A DNA stretch of 64,000 nucleotides. Source: CAILZL01 sp050248275. Its GTDB lineage: Bacteria; Pseudomonadota; Gammaproteobacteria; Steroidobacterales; Steroidobacteraceae. A program made the position numbers and the translations under genes. The stretch covers positions 38,905-102,904 of the forward strand of contig JBFWSR010000011.1 of the NCBI GenBank assembly GCA_050248275.1, in the 5' to 3' direction. Under the pieces are notes generated by a model. That model saw nothing but the letters and a program-made list of their open reading frames with translations. It did not search any database and was not told the origin of the DNA. Below, in pieces: positions 63,905 to 64,000 of the stretch (its first letter is position 1; each line of letters begins with the position of its first letter).

Positions 63905-63984
63905 CTGGCCCAACTAGAAGTAGAGCCAAGTGATATGCGACCTAAATGTCGCTTTGCAAAGGGACTTACGTCAGTGATATGCAC
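63901..63984 (-). other. short open frame with strong ribosome site, possible true 5' end of the propeller-like gene
   Basis: A GTG at 63984 stands six bases after GGAGG and opens 27 codons ending SLGSTSSWAR, then TGA at 63903-63901. The downstream ATG overlaps this stop (ATGA). The junction SWAR/MNSPDNRYLVM resembles the SW-SPD-RYL pattern of propeller blades, so a frameshift may have split one gene. A genuine coupled small gene is the alternative. Confidence 0.4.
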
Positions 63985-64000
63985 CTTGCTCCTCCCGATT

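Overview
The window is a chromosomal stretch from a moderately GC-rich, respiring proteobacterium. A betaproteobacterium is the best guess: the DUF2844-DUF3443 pair, the CydP subunit next to CydA and the gene style fit this. A gammaproteobacterium is not excluded, because a full trp operon and a DUF2058 protein also occur there. No rRNA, tRNA, CRISPR array or intact insertion sequence was found. Most of the window is dense core and accessory metabolism, with many translationally coupled gene junctions.

Left part (1-18 kb). A DedA membrane protein runs off the left edge, followed by panD, a WcaJ-like sugar-phosphate transferase, and a complete seven-gene trp operon (trpE-G-D-C-F-B-A, minus strand). 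The trp operon is preceded by an unlabelled leader peptide gene with three consecutive Trp codons, an antiterminator pairing and a rho-independent attenuator. Next come a DUF1003 protein, a YchJ-like gene broken by an in-frame stop, a GST, a decayed IS91-type transposase fragment, a secreted OB-fold-like protein, a HigBA/RelE-type toxin-antitoxin pair, AsmA, a methyltransferase and Dps. A 104-bp element with perfect 16-bp terminal inverted repeats lies at 16953-17056.

Sulfide block (18.3-29.9 kb). Ten minus-strand genes run with short gaps: MBL persulfide-dioxygenase-like protein, rhodanese, DUF2892, RND adaptor, RND pump, SQR-like flavoprotein, cydP, cydA, cydB and cydX. They diverge from a BigR-like ArsR repressor and a TauE exporter. 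This looks like a sulfide/persulfide-controlled route from sulfide oxidation to the sulfide-tolerant bd oxidase.

Electron-conduit block (31.8-46.6 kb). Six coupled minus-strand genes encode a CcmI-like TPR membrane protein, a His-rich inner-membrane protein, a 21-CXXCH cytochrome, a 1398-residue cytochrome with 46 candidate haem sites, an outer-membrane beta-barrel protein and a lipoprotein. A ferredoxin-flavoprotein and a secreted ankyrin protein diverge from it. The arrangement suggests an inner membrane to outer surface electron route. The giant cytochrome contains an 810-bp in-frame tandem duplication. This is the most unusual system in the window.

Right part (46.7-64 kb). CysB, an ABC exporter, small uncharacterised proteins, Kup, pyrophosphatase, and a complete glucose to Entner-Doudoroff set (zwf, pgl, glk diverging from edd, eda) follow. 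The window ends with a secreted protein of ten TGPNG-type repeats, an outer-membrane barrel-like protein, a DUF2058 protein and a poorly defined propeller-like fragment at the right edge.
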